DNA of 60,000 bases from Nymphaea colorata. Its lineage: Eukaryota > Streptophyta > Magnoliopsida > Nymphaeales > Nymphaeaceae. A program made the translations under genes and the position numbers. Shown in pieces: positions 37,801 through 53,895 of this stretch. The notes under the pieces were generated by a model, which had not been told where the DNA came from, ran no database searches, and saw only the letters and a list, made by a program, of their open reading frames with translations. Positions within the stretch are counted from its first letter, which is position 1. Each line of letters starts with the position of its first letter. The stretch lies in NCBI RefSeq assembly GCF_008831285.2, contig NC_045138.2, forward strand, positions 32,089,934-32,149,933, read 5' to 3'.

Positions 37801-39362
37801 AAAAATGTGTATGCTTTTGTTTGTGGTCTTATGATTGTGTTGGTCTAGGCAACTGTAGGAGACACAACAACAATGACACTCCAGATAATAATTGTTGGTG
37901 TATTTTGGGGCATGAAAGAAACACTCAAAATTCATCCATCAGGAACTTTTTTATTAGCAGATATCCGTAAGTTACATGAATAACTTGTCCTACAAGTAAC
38001 AAGGTAGACGTCTGAGAAGATCTTGAACAAACCAGCATGTGACAAGCAATCAAGATACCCAAGAAGAACAGCTAACAAAAGACCACAGGACAGGTAACAA
38101 AAAGCCCAAAAAAAATAGAAACCAAAGTCACCATGAATGACACCACTATTAGGGGAAAAAAAAGGAACCATTTTATTCATCAGAATACATTTTGCTAACA
38201 AAAGAACAGTAATTAAACCCTGACAAAAATATGTCCAATGAAAGTAATAGTCAAACATTGATGGTGGAGATGATGTCTAAGAAAAATATGCATTTTGTTT
38301 GTCGTCACGAAGAACCAAAAGTTTGTATACACGTCAACCTTTAATAAGTAAGTTTCTCATTGTCGTATGCGAGTTTTTGCACTACCAAGCATGCCAGAAG
38401 AGAAATATTATACGCACGGCCTGCGGTAGCCCTAGTGCCAACAGAGTCATCATCATCGTCTCCAAATCAATCTCCACATGATGAGAAGAAAACACAGACA
38501 CCGTTTCATATGCCAAGTTTGTGGCGCTTGCAGCCATAGTCATTAGGCAACCTAGAAACTAACCCATCATAACATGCCTTTAAATTACCTTAATTTGAAG
38601 CAACTCATGAATTTCGTAGATCATTTTGTGACTTCGAAATATTTCAGGGTGGTCAGCCACGGAAGTGGACCACTCCTAGCATCATGTTTCATGCAACAGC
38701 AACAAAAGGAAAGCAAGAAAGATGATTCACAAAGCCGCATTAAAGCATCATTTTTTCATTGGATGTCAAAATATATAGGATTTTCAGACTTGTCAATCAC
38801 CAGATAAGGAAAAAAATCAGTCAATCCCTTCTTCAGTTCCTTCTTGACCAAAAAGTTAACACTATAATTACCACCACAGTTAAATCTTCAATCTTTCACC
38901 TCGAAAATAATCGAGGCCAATAAAATTGACAACAAAACAGTCTTGTTGAGCGTACAGGAAGGAATGAAATTTAACCAAGAATTGATTTAGGTTAATTATA
39001 TTAACCAACATAGGATAGGGAAAAAAATTGTCATCCTCCAACACCCCATCTGCGGAACATCCCTCCAATGCAAGGCTGCTGGGAGTTAAGGCTCCCCTCC
39101 CTATTATTAGAAAGAAGAAAGAATAACGAATGGACCAGTCCAAACCAATTCCCGATCATCCATACCATGCACAAGAAAGCAAAAGAAAAAACTAGAACGT
39201 TTTGGTTGTCTAGTCCAATTCCATCCAAGTGGAGAGAGAGAGAGAGAGAGAGAGACGCACCTCCTGCAAGGATCGGATGACGCTTTCCATGTACACGAGT
39301 TGGCAATCATAGGCATCGAAAGGGAACTCCACGTCGACCCCCCTGATCTTGTAACTAGGCAT
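2619..39362 (-). CDS. RTEL1: RTEL1, regulator of telomere elongation helicase 1 (23 exons found, last exon missing)
   Basis: Fe-S DNA helicase of the XPD/RAD3 group that dismantles T-loops, D-loops and G-quadruplexes in the nucleus (known for the family). Exons, 5' to 3' on the minus strand: 39362-39261, 36647-36394, 36078-35939, 31273-31192, 31005-30855, 30418-30256, 30055-29879, 28762-28638, 28494-28449, 26414-26273, 26187-26033, 25451-25360, 25285-25178, 25036-24968, 19652-19566, 17639-17580, 17472-17357, 15495-15438, 14730-14625, 13028-12903, 4133-4060, 3971-3387, 2764-2619. All junctions are GT-AG and keep phase; total 3164 nt, about 1054 residues. Visible motifs: Walker A SPTGTGKT (residues 42-49); four Fe-S cysteines C132, C149, C158, C194; DEAH box 238-241; motif V EGLDFAD (605-611); motif [11 protein letters not shown] (669-677). 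Exon 22 encodes a polar linker (812-1006) and exon 23 a harmonin-N-like helical domain (1007-1054). The start begins [15 protein letters not shown], the RTEL1 signature rather than the FANCJ one. Exon 23 ends two bases into a codon; no convincing final exon lies between 2618 and 1760. Confidence 0.95.
2765..3386. other. RTEL1 intron 22 with microsatellites
   Basis: No coding pattern is seen. A (TA)n run at about 3261-3280, a short GA run and several GT-rich runs (3301-3372) lie next to the exon 22 donor at 3386. Confidence 0.5.
4134..6110. other. RTEL1 intron 20, AT-rich part left of the copia insertion
   Basis: No exon or gene is recognised. There is a (GT)n/(TA)n microsatellite at about 5130-5172 flanked by GGGTCCAC-type sequence, and a purine-rich stretch at 5560-5720. 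Short frames here are low-complexity. Confidence 0.4.
6111..6371 (+). repeat. 5' LTR of copia element A, lacking its first 13 bases
   Basis: Aligns without gaps to 10871-11131. It ends CAAAATCTTACA just before the primer site. The expected TGTTAAGATTGTA start is replaced by A-rich sequence at 6098-6110. Confidence 0.9.
6372..6383 (+). promoter_or_regulatory. Primer-binding site of copia element A
   Basis: Reads TGGTATCAGAGC immediately after the 5' LTR, matching the 3' end of initiator-methionine tRNA. Confidence 0.92.
6643..7494 (+). pseudogene. Copia A gag with zinc knuckle, interrupted by stops
   Basis: The frame starts at 6643 (MDHHNRNSS) and carries the copia gag pattern [18 protein letters not shown], then a stop at 7075-7077 and continuation in the same frame as [17 protein letters not shown] second stop is at 7423-7425. 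A CX2CX4HX4C zinc knuckle ([14 protein letters not shown]) is at 7453-7494. Gag packages element RNA in virus-like particles. Confidence 0.88.
7668..8605 (+). pseudogene. Copia A protease and integrase core, broken
   Basis: Aspartic protease motif W-Y-V-D-S-G-A is at about 7668-7688 (D at 7677). The frame continues to 8076. A frameshifted block carries the pre-integrase pattern [10 protein letters not shown] (about 8098) and cysteines C-S-S-C-H-I-C, then a stop at 8264-8266. The integrase core follows with DVWGPAP, CDGGGEF and [11 protein letters not shown], ending at 8603. The order protease-integrase-RT defines copia rather than gypsy. Confidence 0.88.
8606..9423 (+). pseudogene. Copia A integrase C-terminal and linker region, broken
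   Basis: Frames encode the copia integrase C-terminus ([40 protein letters not shown]) and a divergent linker ending [20 protein letters not shown] just before RT. Several frameshifts separate the pieces (8605, 8823, 9166). Confidence 0.8.
9424..10857 (+). pseudogene. Copia A reverse transcriptase and RNase H, broken
   Basis: RT motifs run [51 protein letters not shown] and the catalytic YVDD at 9916-9927. A stop occurs at 9850. RNase H begins with [10 protein letters not shown] and [10 protein letters not shown] and continues [12 protein letters not shown]; a frameshift near 10605 separates the terminal [12 protein letters not shown]-like part. The polypurine tract (GAGGGGG) at 10850-10856 abuts the 3' LTR. 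Confidence 0.9.
10858..11131 (+). repeat. 3' LTR of copia element A (274 bp)
   Basis: Begins TGTTAAGATTGTAC directly after the polypurine tract and ends CAAAATCTTACA. It has TG...CA termini and contains a CT-rich leader-like stretch at about 11025-11090. Confidence 0.92.
11132..11700. other. RTEL1 intron 20, unassigned
   Basis: No gene is recognised. A CT/CA microsatellite is at about 11192-11217. The plus-strand frame 11352-11546 matches nothing I know and is probably chance. Confidence 0.3.
11709..12010. mobile_element. hAT-type MITE, family G (302 bp)
   Basis: Ends are TAAGGCTGGACGTTGGGCC and, at the right, the inverse of TAAACCTGGGCATCGGGCC, imperfect terminal inverted repeats. The 8-bp direct repeat CTCAAGTT occurs at 11701-11708 and 12011-12018, as expected of hAT transposition. 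The core is AT-rich and the arms are GGCCCG-rich. A 304-bp relative is at 55076-55379. Confidence 0.85.
12224..12794. mobile_element. Non-autonomous hAT element, family C (571 bp)
   Basis: The left end reads CTATGTAACACGGGTAC and the inverted right end CTGTCACATAGGTACGGG. The perfect 8-bp duplication AGTCAAAC flanks it at 12216-12223 and 12795-12802. Sub-terminal GGTACGGGTACGGGTAC arrays, a CT-rich block and AT/GT microsatellites (12652-12709) fill it. It ends 109 bp from RTEL1 exon 20. Confidence 0.85.
13029..14624. other. RTEL1 intron 19
   Basis: No exon or gene is recognised. A strongly purine-biased stretch (plus strand, about 14225-14500) is the only clear compositional feature; on the transcribed strand it is pyrimidine-rich. 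Confidence 0.4.
14731..15437. other. RTEL1 intron 18
   Basis: AT-rich intron with no recognisable insert or frame. Confidence 0.4.
15496..17356. other. RTEL1 intron 17
   Basis: AT-rich intron. The longest frames (16405-16695 plus, 15625-15828 minus) show no family pattern and are taken as chance. Confidence 0.4.
17965..18342. mobile_element. hAT-type MITE, family T (378 bp)
   Basis: The left end is CAATGTTGTA and the inverted right end CAGTGTTGTA. The flanking 8-bp repeats ATTTGCAA (17957-17964) and ATTTGCAG (18343-18350) match at 7 of 8. The interior is full of GTATCG/CGATAC motifs around an AT-rich core. It lies in RTEL1 intron 15. Confidence 0.82.
18351..19565. other. RTEL1 intron 15, remainder
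   Basis: AT-rich, no gene seen. The frame at 19101-19313 has no recognisable pattern. Confidence 0.35.
19946..20130. mobile_element. Fragment of a family T hAT terminus
   Basis: Reads CAACGTTGGAAAAGGTGCAT with an internal 16-bp duplication, then CGCATATCGGTCGGGCT, resembling the left end of the element at 17965. No matching right end or target duplication was found. It precedes the transposase remnant at about 20.47 kb and may be its 5' terminus. Confidence 0.5.
21347..23094. mobile_element. Non-autonomous hAT element, family C (1748 bp), nested in the hAT transposase
   Basis: It has perfect 16-bp terminal inverted repeats CTATGTCACCAAGGTG and the perfect 8-bp duplication GATGGAAT at 21339-21346 and 23095-23102. 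Sub-terminal GGTGCGGGTGCGGGTGC arrays resemble those of the element at 12224. Internally it is GC- and CT-rich (21640-21960, 22660-22980) with an AT-rich centre, and has a second family-C end-like sequence (CTATGTCACAAGGGTGCGGG) at about 21961. It has no transposase frame. Confidence 0.9.
22462..22518 (-). pseudogene. Possible captured first exon inside the nested hAT element
   Basis: On the minus strand an ATG opens 19 codons ([19 protein letters not shown]) that end exactly at a canonical GTAAGT donor (22461-22456). The GC-rich codon use differs from the AT-rich surroundings. It looks like a host exon picked up by the transposon; the source gene is not recognised. Confidence 0.35.
23925..24136 (-). 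mobile_element. Family R hAT MITE-like terminus, truncated copy
   Basis: On the minus strand this begins CATAGTCACAAATGACG and continues with GGTTTTTCTTGGGTATAATAC and AATAAATGAGAAACTAATA, shared with the copies at 29107, 47136 and 56627. Similarity ends near 23925, where the transposase 3' region begins. Confidence 0.65.
24137..24967. other. RTEL1 intron 14, right of the hAT insertion
   Basis: AT-rich. No exon or repeat is recognised apart from short CA-rich runs (about 24296-24320). Confidence 0.35.
26415..28448. other. RTEL1 intron 9, with a local tandem duplication
   Basis: No exon is seen. A direct tandem duplication covers 26691-26773 and 26774-26849; the second copy lacks 7 bases (a CTAAATG step). 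The frames at 27253-27555 and 27896-28156 match nothing I know. Confidence 0.45.
28795..28837. repeat. (AT)n microsatellite in RTEL1 intron 7
   Basis: About 21 uninterrupted AT units, 33 bp upstream (minus strand) of the exon 8 acceptor. Confidence 0.95.
29107..29505 (+). mobile_element. Family R hAT-type MITE (about 399 bp)
   Basis: The left end TATAATTACAAAAAATG and the inverted right end CATATTCACAAAAAACACG are imperfect inverted repeats. It shares GGTTTTTCTTGGGTATAATAC and GTGAGAAACTAATAACAT with the other R copies. No clear target duplication. It lies in RTEL1 intron 7. Confidence 0.65.
31557..31745 (+). repeat. LTR-like end and primer-site-like motif of another retroelement
   Basis: A stretch beginning TGTGGAGATTGTTTGC runs into TGTATCAGAGC at 31732-31742, one base short of the initiator-Met primer site. 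No gag follows, and it does not resemble the 3' LTR at 34550-34790. It may be the 5' remnant of a different element. Confidence 0.35.
32047..32889 (+). pseudogene. Copia B integrase (C-terminal two thirds) and linker
   Basis: A 280-codon frame with integrase core pattern ([15 protein letters not shown]), the C-terminal block [14 protein letters not shown], and a proline/serine-rich linker. It lacks the N-terminal zinc-binding part and ends at TAA 32887-32889. Confidence 0.85.
33264..34633 (+). pseudogene. Copia B reverse transcriptase and RNase H
   Basis: An RT frame of 338 codons (33264-34280) with [34 protein letters not shown], catalytic YVDD (about 33601-33612) and [13 protein letters not shown]. 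It then enters RNase H ([34 protein letters not shown]). A frameshift near 34200 breaks RNase H; its end ([20 protein letters not shown]) is in the frame from 34295. The upstream RT start (about 33160-33263) is in another frame. Confidence 0.88.
34550..34790 (+). repeat. 3' LTR of copia element B (241 bp)
   Basis: Begins TGTTGGCGTGTGG right after the polypurine tract and ends TTTGTTTCTACA, with TG...CA termini. It contains the GTGGTTTTTTCCCTC leader typical of plant copia LTR ends. Confidence 0.85.
34791..35340. repeat. Possible LTR-like sequence with TATA motif
   Basis: AT-rich sequence with a GGCTATAAATAAGGGTTGCC TATA-like block at about 35182-35201, followed by a purine-rich leader (35222-35320). 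It could be a promoter-bearing LTR fragment; its boundaries are not visible. Confidence 0.3.
35356..35740 (+). pseudogene. Copia linker/RT fragment
   Basis: Encodes [17 protein letters not shown], then in another frame [20 protein letters not shown] and [18 protein letters not shown], the start of a copia RT. It ends abruptly at about 35735, next to RTEL1 exon 3, and is not collinear with element B. Confidence 0.75.
36648..39260. other. RTEL1 intron 1
   Basis: A block at 36917-37340 has ACTAGTC-rich and GGTACGGGTATGG-type sequence, probably degenerate MITEs. The rest (37400-39230) shows no recognisable gene. A (GA)n run at 39232-39254 lies next to the exon 1 donor at 39260. Confidence 0.4.
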
Positions 39363-39520
39363 CTCTTCCCTTCTTCTTCTTCTTCTTCTTCTTCTTCTTC
39401 TCTAATTTGGAGCTGCAGAAACCCTAGCTACTGGGAGCGGAAGAATTTTGATCGATGGAGTCGGAACTAAGGGCCTCTGCTCTGGGGCGGCAGAAGGGTT
39501 TCCCGCCATAACGGCTTGGG
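39363..39520 (-). promoter_or_regulatory. RTEL1 5' region with (GAA)n leader, telo-box and E2F-type site
   Basis: Upstream of the ATG (minus strand) come a GAA-repeat leader (39371-39401), a telo-box AAACCCTA on the plus strand at 39419-39426, and TTTCCCGCC, the canonical plant E2F site, at 39499-39507, about 140 bp from the ATG. Both motifs are known in replication and growth genes; activity here is inferred. Confidence 0.5.
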
Positions 39521-40025
39521 ACGTTCGACTCTCGGTTCGGGTCTAATGCCTCGACCCGAAACGAAGCGCAGGCGTCGAGTCACACAAGCGGACGCTTTAC
39601 GGCAATGGCAACACTTTTTGAATAACCTTTCCAATAGGGCCCTGTTTGATGCGCCAGGGAAAAGGAAAAGAAGACGAAGTCGTTCACAGACTTTTTCCTC
39701 ATTTTTGACGATTTTTTCTCCCGGGCACATCAATCCACCAAAGTTTTTCCAAAACCCAGTGGGATGGGGAAAGACATCCTCGAAGAAAAAAATCGGACCA
39801 CAAGAAGGTGTTCGACTTTTCTCCACGGAAATTCTTTTGCCCGATTCCTTTCTGCGTGCACCAATGGCTTCCGCCATAGGATCGGACGGCCCAAGCACCT
39901 CCATGCAGAGCCGCGGGCATTGCCTCCAAGCTTCATTGCCTGAGGCTGTCTTCTCATGCTGAGCGAGACGATAAGGTTCCACAGTTGCAGCAAATGATCG
40001 GTCTTCTGATCGAGGACCGGAAATA

Positions 40026-40560
40026 ATGCGCGACGAGGCAGGCGCCCGGTCTTCCCGTCCCGTGCTTGGCCTCCTCTCTAGGGCCACTCTGTTGCCACCG
40101 GAATTACGCGCGGCGGTTTCTCTCAACAGCAACTCTGATTCTGAAAAGGGGTGCTCCGGTAAGGGAGCCTTTCTCCCAAGAAGAACCAGGTCGATTGCAA
40201 GAAATTGCTACTTCTTTTTGTTGTCAACTCAACGAGCAATGGCCAATGTATTGTTGGCTGGGACATGGACAGCAATGTTGGCTTCCTGTTTGGAGAATGG
40301 TGACGTTGAAGGGTGCGCTGTAAGTGTTTGATGAAATGCCTGGAGGAGATACGGCTTGGAATGGCCGTCGTTTCGGATTATGTCCAGCAAACACAAATCG
40401 ATTTTGGAATGAAGGGAAAAAATCTCCTGCATGAAATTTTTGTGGGCAAAAACTGGATGGAGCTTTTCCCGGGTGGATCTTCTTGTTTCTTGCATGCAAT
40501 AGCTGGAGAAACCATCACGTTGAGACGAGATTCTATGAACGGTGTCAAGGTTATGGACTG
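40026..40560 (+). pseudogene. PPR-like gene fragment, frameshifted
   Basis: Plus-strand frames give RNYARRFLSTATLILKRG, then WTAMLASCLENGDVEG, then (shifted) VFDEMPGGDTAWNG and VVSDYVQQTQIDFGMKG. The NGDVEGA...VFDEMPxxDTxxWN pattern is the PLS-type pentatricopeptide repeat consensus. At least two frame changes are needed, so it is a remnant or an inserted fragment. It points away from RTEL1, starting about 660 bp from its ATG. Confidence 0.45.
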
Positions 40561-42146
40561 AAACTCAACCCTGCTGCATTACTCCATGATCTAGGGTAAG
40601 AACGGTGACATCGAGGATTTGATTTGGTTGCATGGTTTAGAATCTTGAGTGGTGACATCGATTATTTGGTTATTTTTCATTCAAACAAAAAATGAAGATA
40701 AATTAACTTAAATTCAAAGTCTTGGCCATTATTGTACATTAACTTAAATTCTCTTGTTTCTTTTTTTTTTATCAAATATCATTTTAATATTTTCTTCCCT
40801 TTCTGTCCATGCAGACTTTTATAATTATCTCTTTCTTTCGTATTTCTTTGATCTACTTTTCCTCCTCTTATTCAATTTTCTTTTCTTTTTCTTTTTTTTT
40901 CTTTTTTTCTTTCATTCGTTTATTTTTTTCTCTTTCTCTCCATCCAAACATCCAAACAAGGCTAAAAGCTTTTCAGTGTGAGAATGGTTTTCAGCCATGT
41001 AAAGTTTCCGAACAAAATTGTTTCCTATAAAAATTTCACAAATATTATTAGCTTGTTAACCAAAAAAATACCTGAATTATTTGTAATTTGAACTCGCTTT
41101 GAATTGCATCGAGTGGGAATTGAAGGGTCGAAAGTATCTACTACTGTTAAAAATGACGCAGCCCTGACAGCTGCTGGTCAAAATGTTTAACTGTCGCTAA
41201 AAGCGCCATGCCACAGGAGTATTAGCAACAGCTTATGGTATAACAATGTTTTATTATGTTAATATTTAACCATCTGGTAACTTCTAACCGCTAATTAAAT
41301 TCGATTTTCTTTTTTATAGGACTGCATTTATTATCTAATTTCTTGTTCAACCTTTCATTTATTACTCTGGCTTTTCGTCGTAAGGATTTGCAAAGCGCTC
41401 TCCTTCATAAAACTAAGCTGTTTATAATTTAAAAAGAAAGGAAAGACAAGACTCATGTTTAACATTGTCAGTAAAATATTTTATGGATTTGAAATAAGCT
41501 GATTTTGCAAATAAAGTAGATAAATATTGTGATACTTCCCATAATTTAACTAAAACCGGTGATCATAATGTTACGGAGTTGCATATAATAAGGAAATTCA
41601 GGAATATAGTGTTATAGCCTTAATGTGATGTCTGTGGTAGGTTTCAAGCAAACAGTAGTAGTTCGAAACCCACCTGCAAAAGACTTGATTGCTCCCCCAT
41701 TTTTCCTGTGTCTGAATTGCATCGAGACATGTGTCGAGTACGATATATTCATCAACTAGAGTCTAGTGCCTACCATTTATGGTCCAAAAAAGTAGCACTT
41801 ACGAAATTGAACTGTGCCTTGATCGACTAGGTATGCTAACACCATTTGAGGCGATGGCTGTGGTAGGTTAAATTGACAGTTCTAGAATGTGTTGAACCAA
41901 GACATGGAGAGATGGAGCAAAGATATTGAAACTCCAGCATTTTCATTATATATATATATATATGCTTCTTTCCTCTCTTTTTTGGAATTAAACTACATGC
42001 TCCACTTAGTGCAGTTCACTATTCATTTCTTTAAAATTACATGAACCCTGGAGACAATCTACTCAAGTTTGGTAAAACTCTTTGTGATCCCTCCTAAAAG
42101 ACCATGGATTTATTCAACAAATGAGACATAAATATAGAGTACATGG
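40561..42146. other. Intergenic stretch between RTEL1 and the aldehyde dehydrogenase 3' end
   Basis: AT-rich. It holds a long T/C-rich tract (40754-40945), a short stretch with GACGCAGC and TGTCGCTAAAAGCG (about 41153-41206) resembling CACTA-type ends, and an (AT)n run (41947-41963). No gene is recognised. Confidence 0.4.
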
Positions 42147-51235
<9,089 letters not shown>

Positions 51236-51330
51236 CTCTCTCGCTCTGATCTTTTTCTCTCCGGCCTGCTTCGCTGCTTGGCCGACCGTCGTATGCTTCC
51301 GTTCAACACGCCCACCGATATAAAGGAAAA
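51236..51330 (-). promoter_or_regulatory. Aldehyde dehydrogenase proximal promoter with TATA-like box
   Basis: On the minus strand CTTTATATCG lies at 51318-51327, about 85 bp upstream of the ATG, a normal plant TATA-to-start spacing. The transcription start is not determinable. Confidence 0.45.
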
Positions 51331-51625
51331 CTTTTCCCCTTTAGCTGCCAGTTTGGCGGGGCGCGGGGACGCAGAGGTTGTGGTAGAACTTGCTTCTCTC
51401 GTGGCTTTCAGTCCACTCTGTAATAATGACTTCCTCTCTCTTTCAGATTTTTCCCTCTCTCTTTTCTTGCTACCTAACTTCGAGGCGGCGCCACAATTTT
51501 TTTATATAATTTTCTTGAAAAAGCTAGCCAGTCAAAACGTAATCCTAAATTTAAAATTTTCAAAATTTTGCAACGGATGTGGAGGTGCATGGCCATGACT
51601 GTCGCACTAAAAAAAAATATTGTAA

Positions 51626-51789
51626 GGTTCCGTTTGATGTACAATAAGTTTTGAAAAAAAAATTGGATTTAAAAAGGTTTGACTTAAAATAAATTGGATT
51701 TAAAAAGGTTTGACTTTAATTTCTTGTGTTTGATGCTGAGAAAAAAGCAGTACAAACACTAAAAAAAATTCTTGTACATCAAACAGGCC
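51626..51789. mobile_element. Tourist-like (PIF/Harbinger) MITE (164 bp)
   Basis: The ends GGTTCCGTTTGATGTAC and, inverted, GGCCTGTTTGATGTAC are flanked by TAA on both sides (51623-51625, 51790-51792), the 3-bp duplication of PIF/Harbinger elements. Inside is a short direct repeat of AATTGGATTTAAAAAGGTTT. Confidence 0.75.
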
Positions 51790-51792
51790 TAA

Positions 51793-52875
51793 ATGTGTTA
51801 AGTGAATTAAATCCATTTACATCAAGTTTGCGTAGCCTTTGTTGCATGACATGTGTTCGTTCGGGAACAAGTAAGGCGACATGTGTCCAAGTCAGAGCAT
51901 GGAGCCTCTTCTGCATGACATGACATGTGTCCAATCAAATTGTTTATGAGATTAAACTATTGATTCATAAGTATCTTTCCTATGTAAGGGTAAAATGGTA
52001 AATACAAACATCAAATGACAGAATTACCCAAAACAAAACGAAGAATCCCAAAAACTGAGAACCAGGATTTACGTTTGGCCCGGTAACTAAGCTTATGCTC
52101 ATTAATGCGTTACAAGTCGGTTGCAAATTTAAATTGATTAATTTTTTCTCAATTAATATGACGGTGGGAATCTTTTAAGATGGGTCAACGTTTGCTTCCA
52201 CCACAACAATGATCGACAGTCTTCATCCGTATTAATTTCGCTCGAGTCGGCGGAATTAAATGCATATTTGAAGGCCAATTTTATGGGATTTTAAAATATA
52301 CTTTTTTTTTATATAATATCCCATTTTTGAAAAGTTTAATTTTGTATTTATAATTTAATATTGTGAAGAATTGTAGAGGACTTACAAACGTGTTATTTAA
52401 GCGATTTAGCTTTGAACCAAAAACTAGGAAAGAGTTGATTCACCTAACCAAGAGCTGAGCTAGCTACTTTTTTTTAAAGGAGTCCCTTACTTTTCCTTTC
52501 TGCTGGGATCTCAGGTCAGATGATGCACCCACCCACCTGGATAACTAGATTTGCTAACCTTTTAAAAGATTTCCCCAACCTAAATCGCATCTTTTCCATG
52601 ATCTCGCTACGAGAGTCATTATTCAATTTCTTCACATGAATTTTGTGAACGACTCAATCATTCAATTTTATACACATGATTTTTGTTAGAGTATAGTGTG
52701 TGTATATATATATATATATATCATACTAATTGCCACGCATAATCATTAGCAATGGTATGGTGCAACAATAAACATGGTTTATATATATATATATATATGA
52801 TGACCCTAACTTTTAATAGTCACCCAGCCATTTGATCTTGTTAAGGATGATTACCAGAAAAATAAACAGAAAAAG

Positions 52876-52909
<34 letters not shown>

Positions 52910-53020
52910 ATGTTTAAATATGTTCAATATCAAATGATTAGAAAAAAAAAAAAAAAAAAACTACTACTAAAAATGGAGTTGTGATAATGTGTAATTGTTT
53001 AGGGTCATAAATAGATAGAA
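51793..53020. other. Intergenic, no gene recognised
   Basis: AT-rich with (AT)n runs at about 52702-52720, 52780-52798 and 52877-52902. A short ACATGTGTCC-type repeat occurs at 51848-51932. Confidence 0.35.

Positions 53021-53024
<4 letters not shown>

Positions 53025-53079
<55 letters not shown>
53025..53079. repeat. (AT)n microsatellite abutting a family E element
   Basis: About 27 AT units run into the left end of the repeat at 53078. Confidence 0.9.
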
Positions 53080-53081
<2 letters not shown>

Positions 53082-53510
53082 GGATGTCAATATATCCGAT
53101 TTGAATCGGATATTCGACCGATCCGATCCGAAAAATCAGATATGGATAAAAATTTAATATCCGATTAAGAAATCGGATCGGATTCAGATTTAATAAATGA
53201 CATTCGATAGGATTCGGATTCCGATATACATGAATATCGGATCGGATTCGGATTCGGATCGGATTCATTTTTAGACAAATATCCTCAATCTAATACTTGA
53301 AAAATGGTAAAATCGGGTTCAAAATTCGGATTCGGATATAAATATAAAAATCAGATTCGGATCGGATTCGGATTGTAAAGTCGGATTTCGGATTCGGATA
53401 TGATTTTGCTTTATTCGAATTTGAATCCGAATTCGAATATATAGATATCCGAAAAAGCGGATATGGTTAAAAATGTATCCGATTCGAATCCGATCCGTTA
53501 ACATCCATTA
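53078..53510. mobile_element. Family E repeat with inverted ends (433 bp)
   Basis: The left TAATGGATGTCAA and inverted right TAATGGATGTTAA ends enclose dense GGATTCGGATCGGATTCGG arrays. The left flank is a microsatellite, so no target duplication can be read. Open frames in it are repeat artefacts. Confidence 0.65.
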
Positions 53511-53895
53511 TTGCTAAATATTTATGACCTGACAAAATATCAAAATGAATTTTTTTGTTTATTGTACACTAAAAAGTGGATTTTATAAATCAGATAAGAA
53601 AAGCTAAATCACGGTTGACTAGATAAGCGGGATATTATTAGGGAAAGGAGCAATTATAAGAGCACTGAACGAAGTCAAAAAGCATTCCATATAACTATTG
53701 AAAATAAATGGGTTCGTGTGGGCAGTTGCCCATTCAATGTCCCTTTAGTCTTGATCAACAAAGTTTTTGCATAAAAAAAAGTGGGTGGGAAAGGATGGAA
53801 CCCATAACATCGGCCATCGCTTTTTGTTAAGCCTGTCAAAGCTGACAACGACTTCTTTCGTGGGTCCAAAAACTTTCCTTTCTCTTTTTCCTTTA

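Noticed and set aside
2619-39362. FANCJ/BRIP1 or XPD as identity for the helicase
   Set aside because: The [15 protein letters not shown] start, the PSYYVMD-type motif region and the C-terminal harmonin-like domain fit RTEL1; XPD lacks this C-terminal extension and FANCJ has a different N-terminus.
39467-40132. 221-codon minus-strand frame upstream of RTEL1
   Set aside because: No recognisable domain; it overlaps the RTEL1 5' region and the opposite-strand PPR-like fragment, and is probably chance in GC-rich DNA.
40754-41030. Phe/Leu-rich plus-strand frames
   Set aside because: Direct product of a T/C-rich tract.
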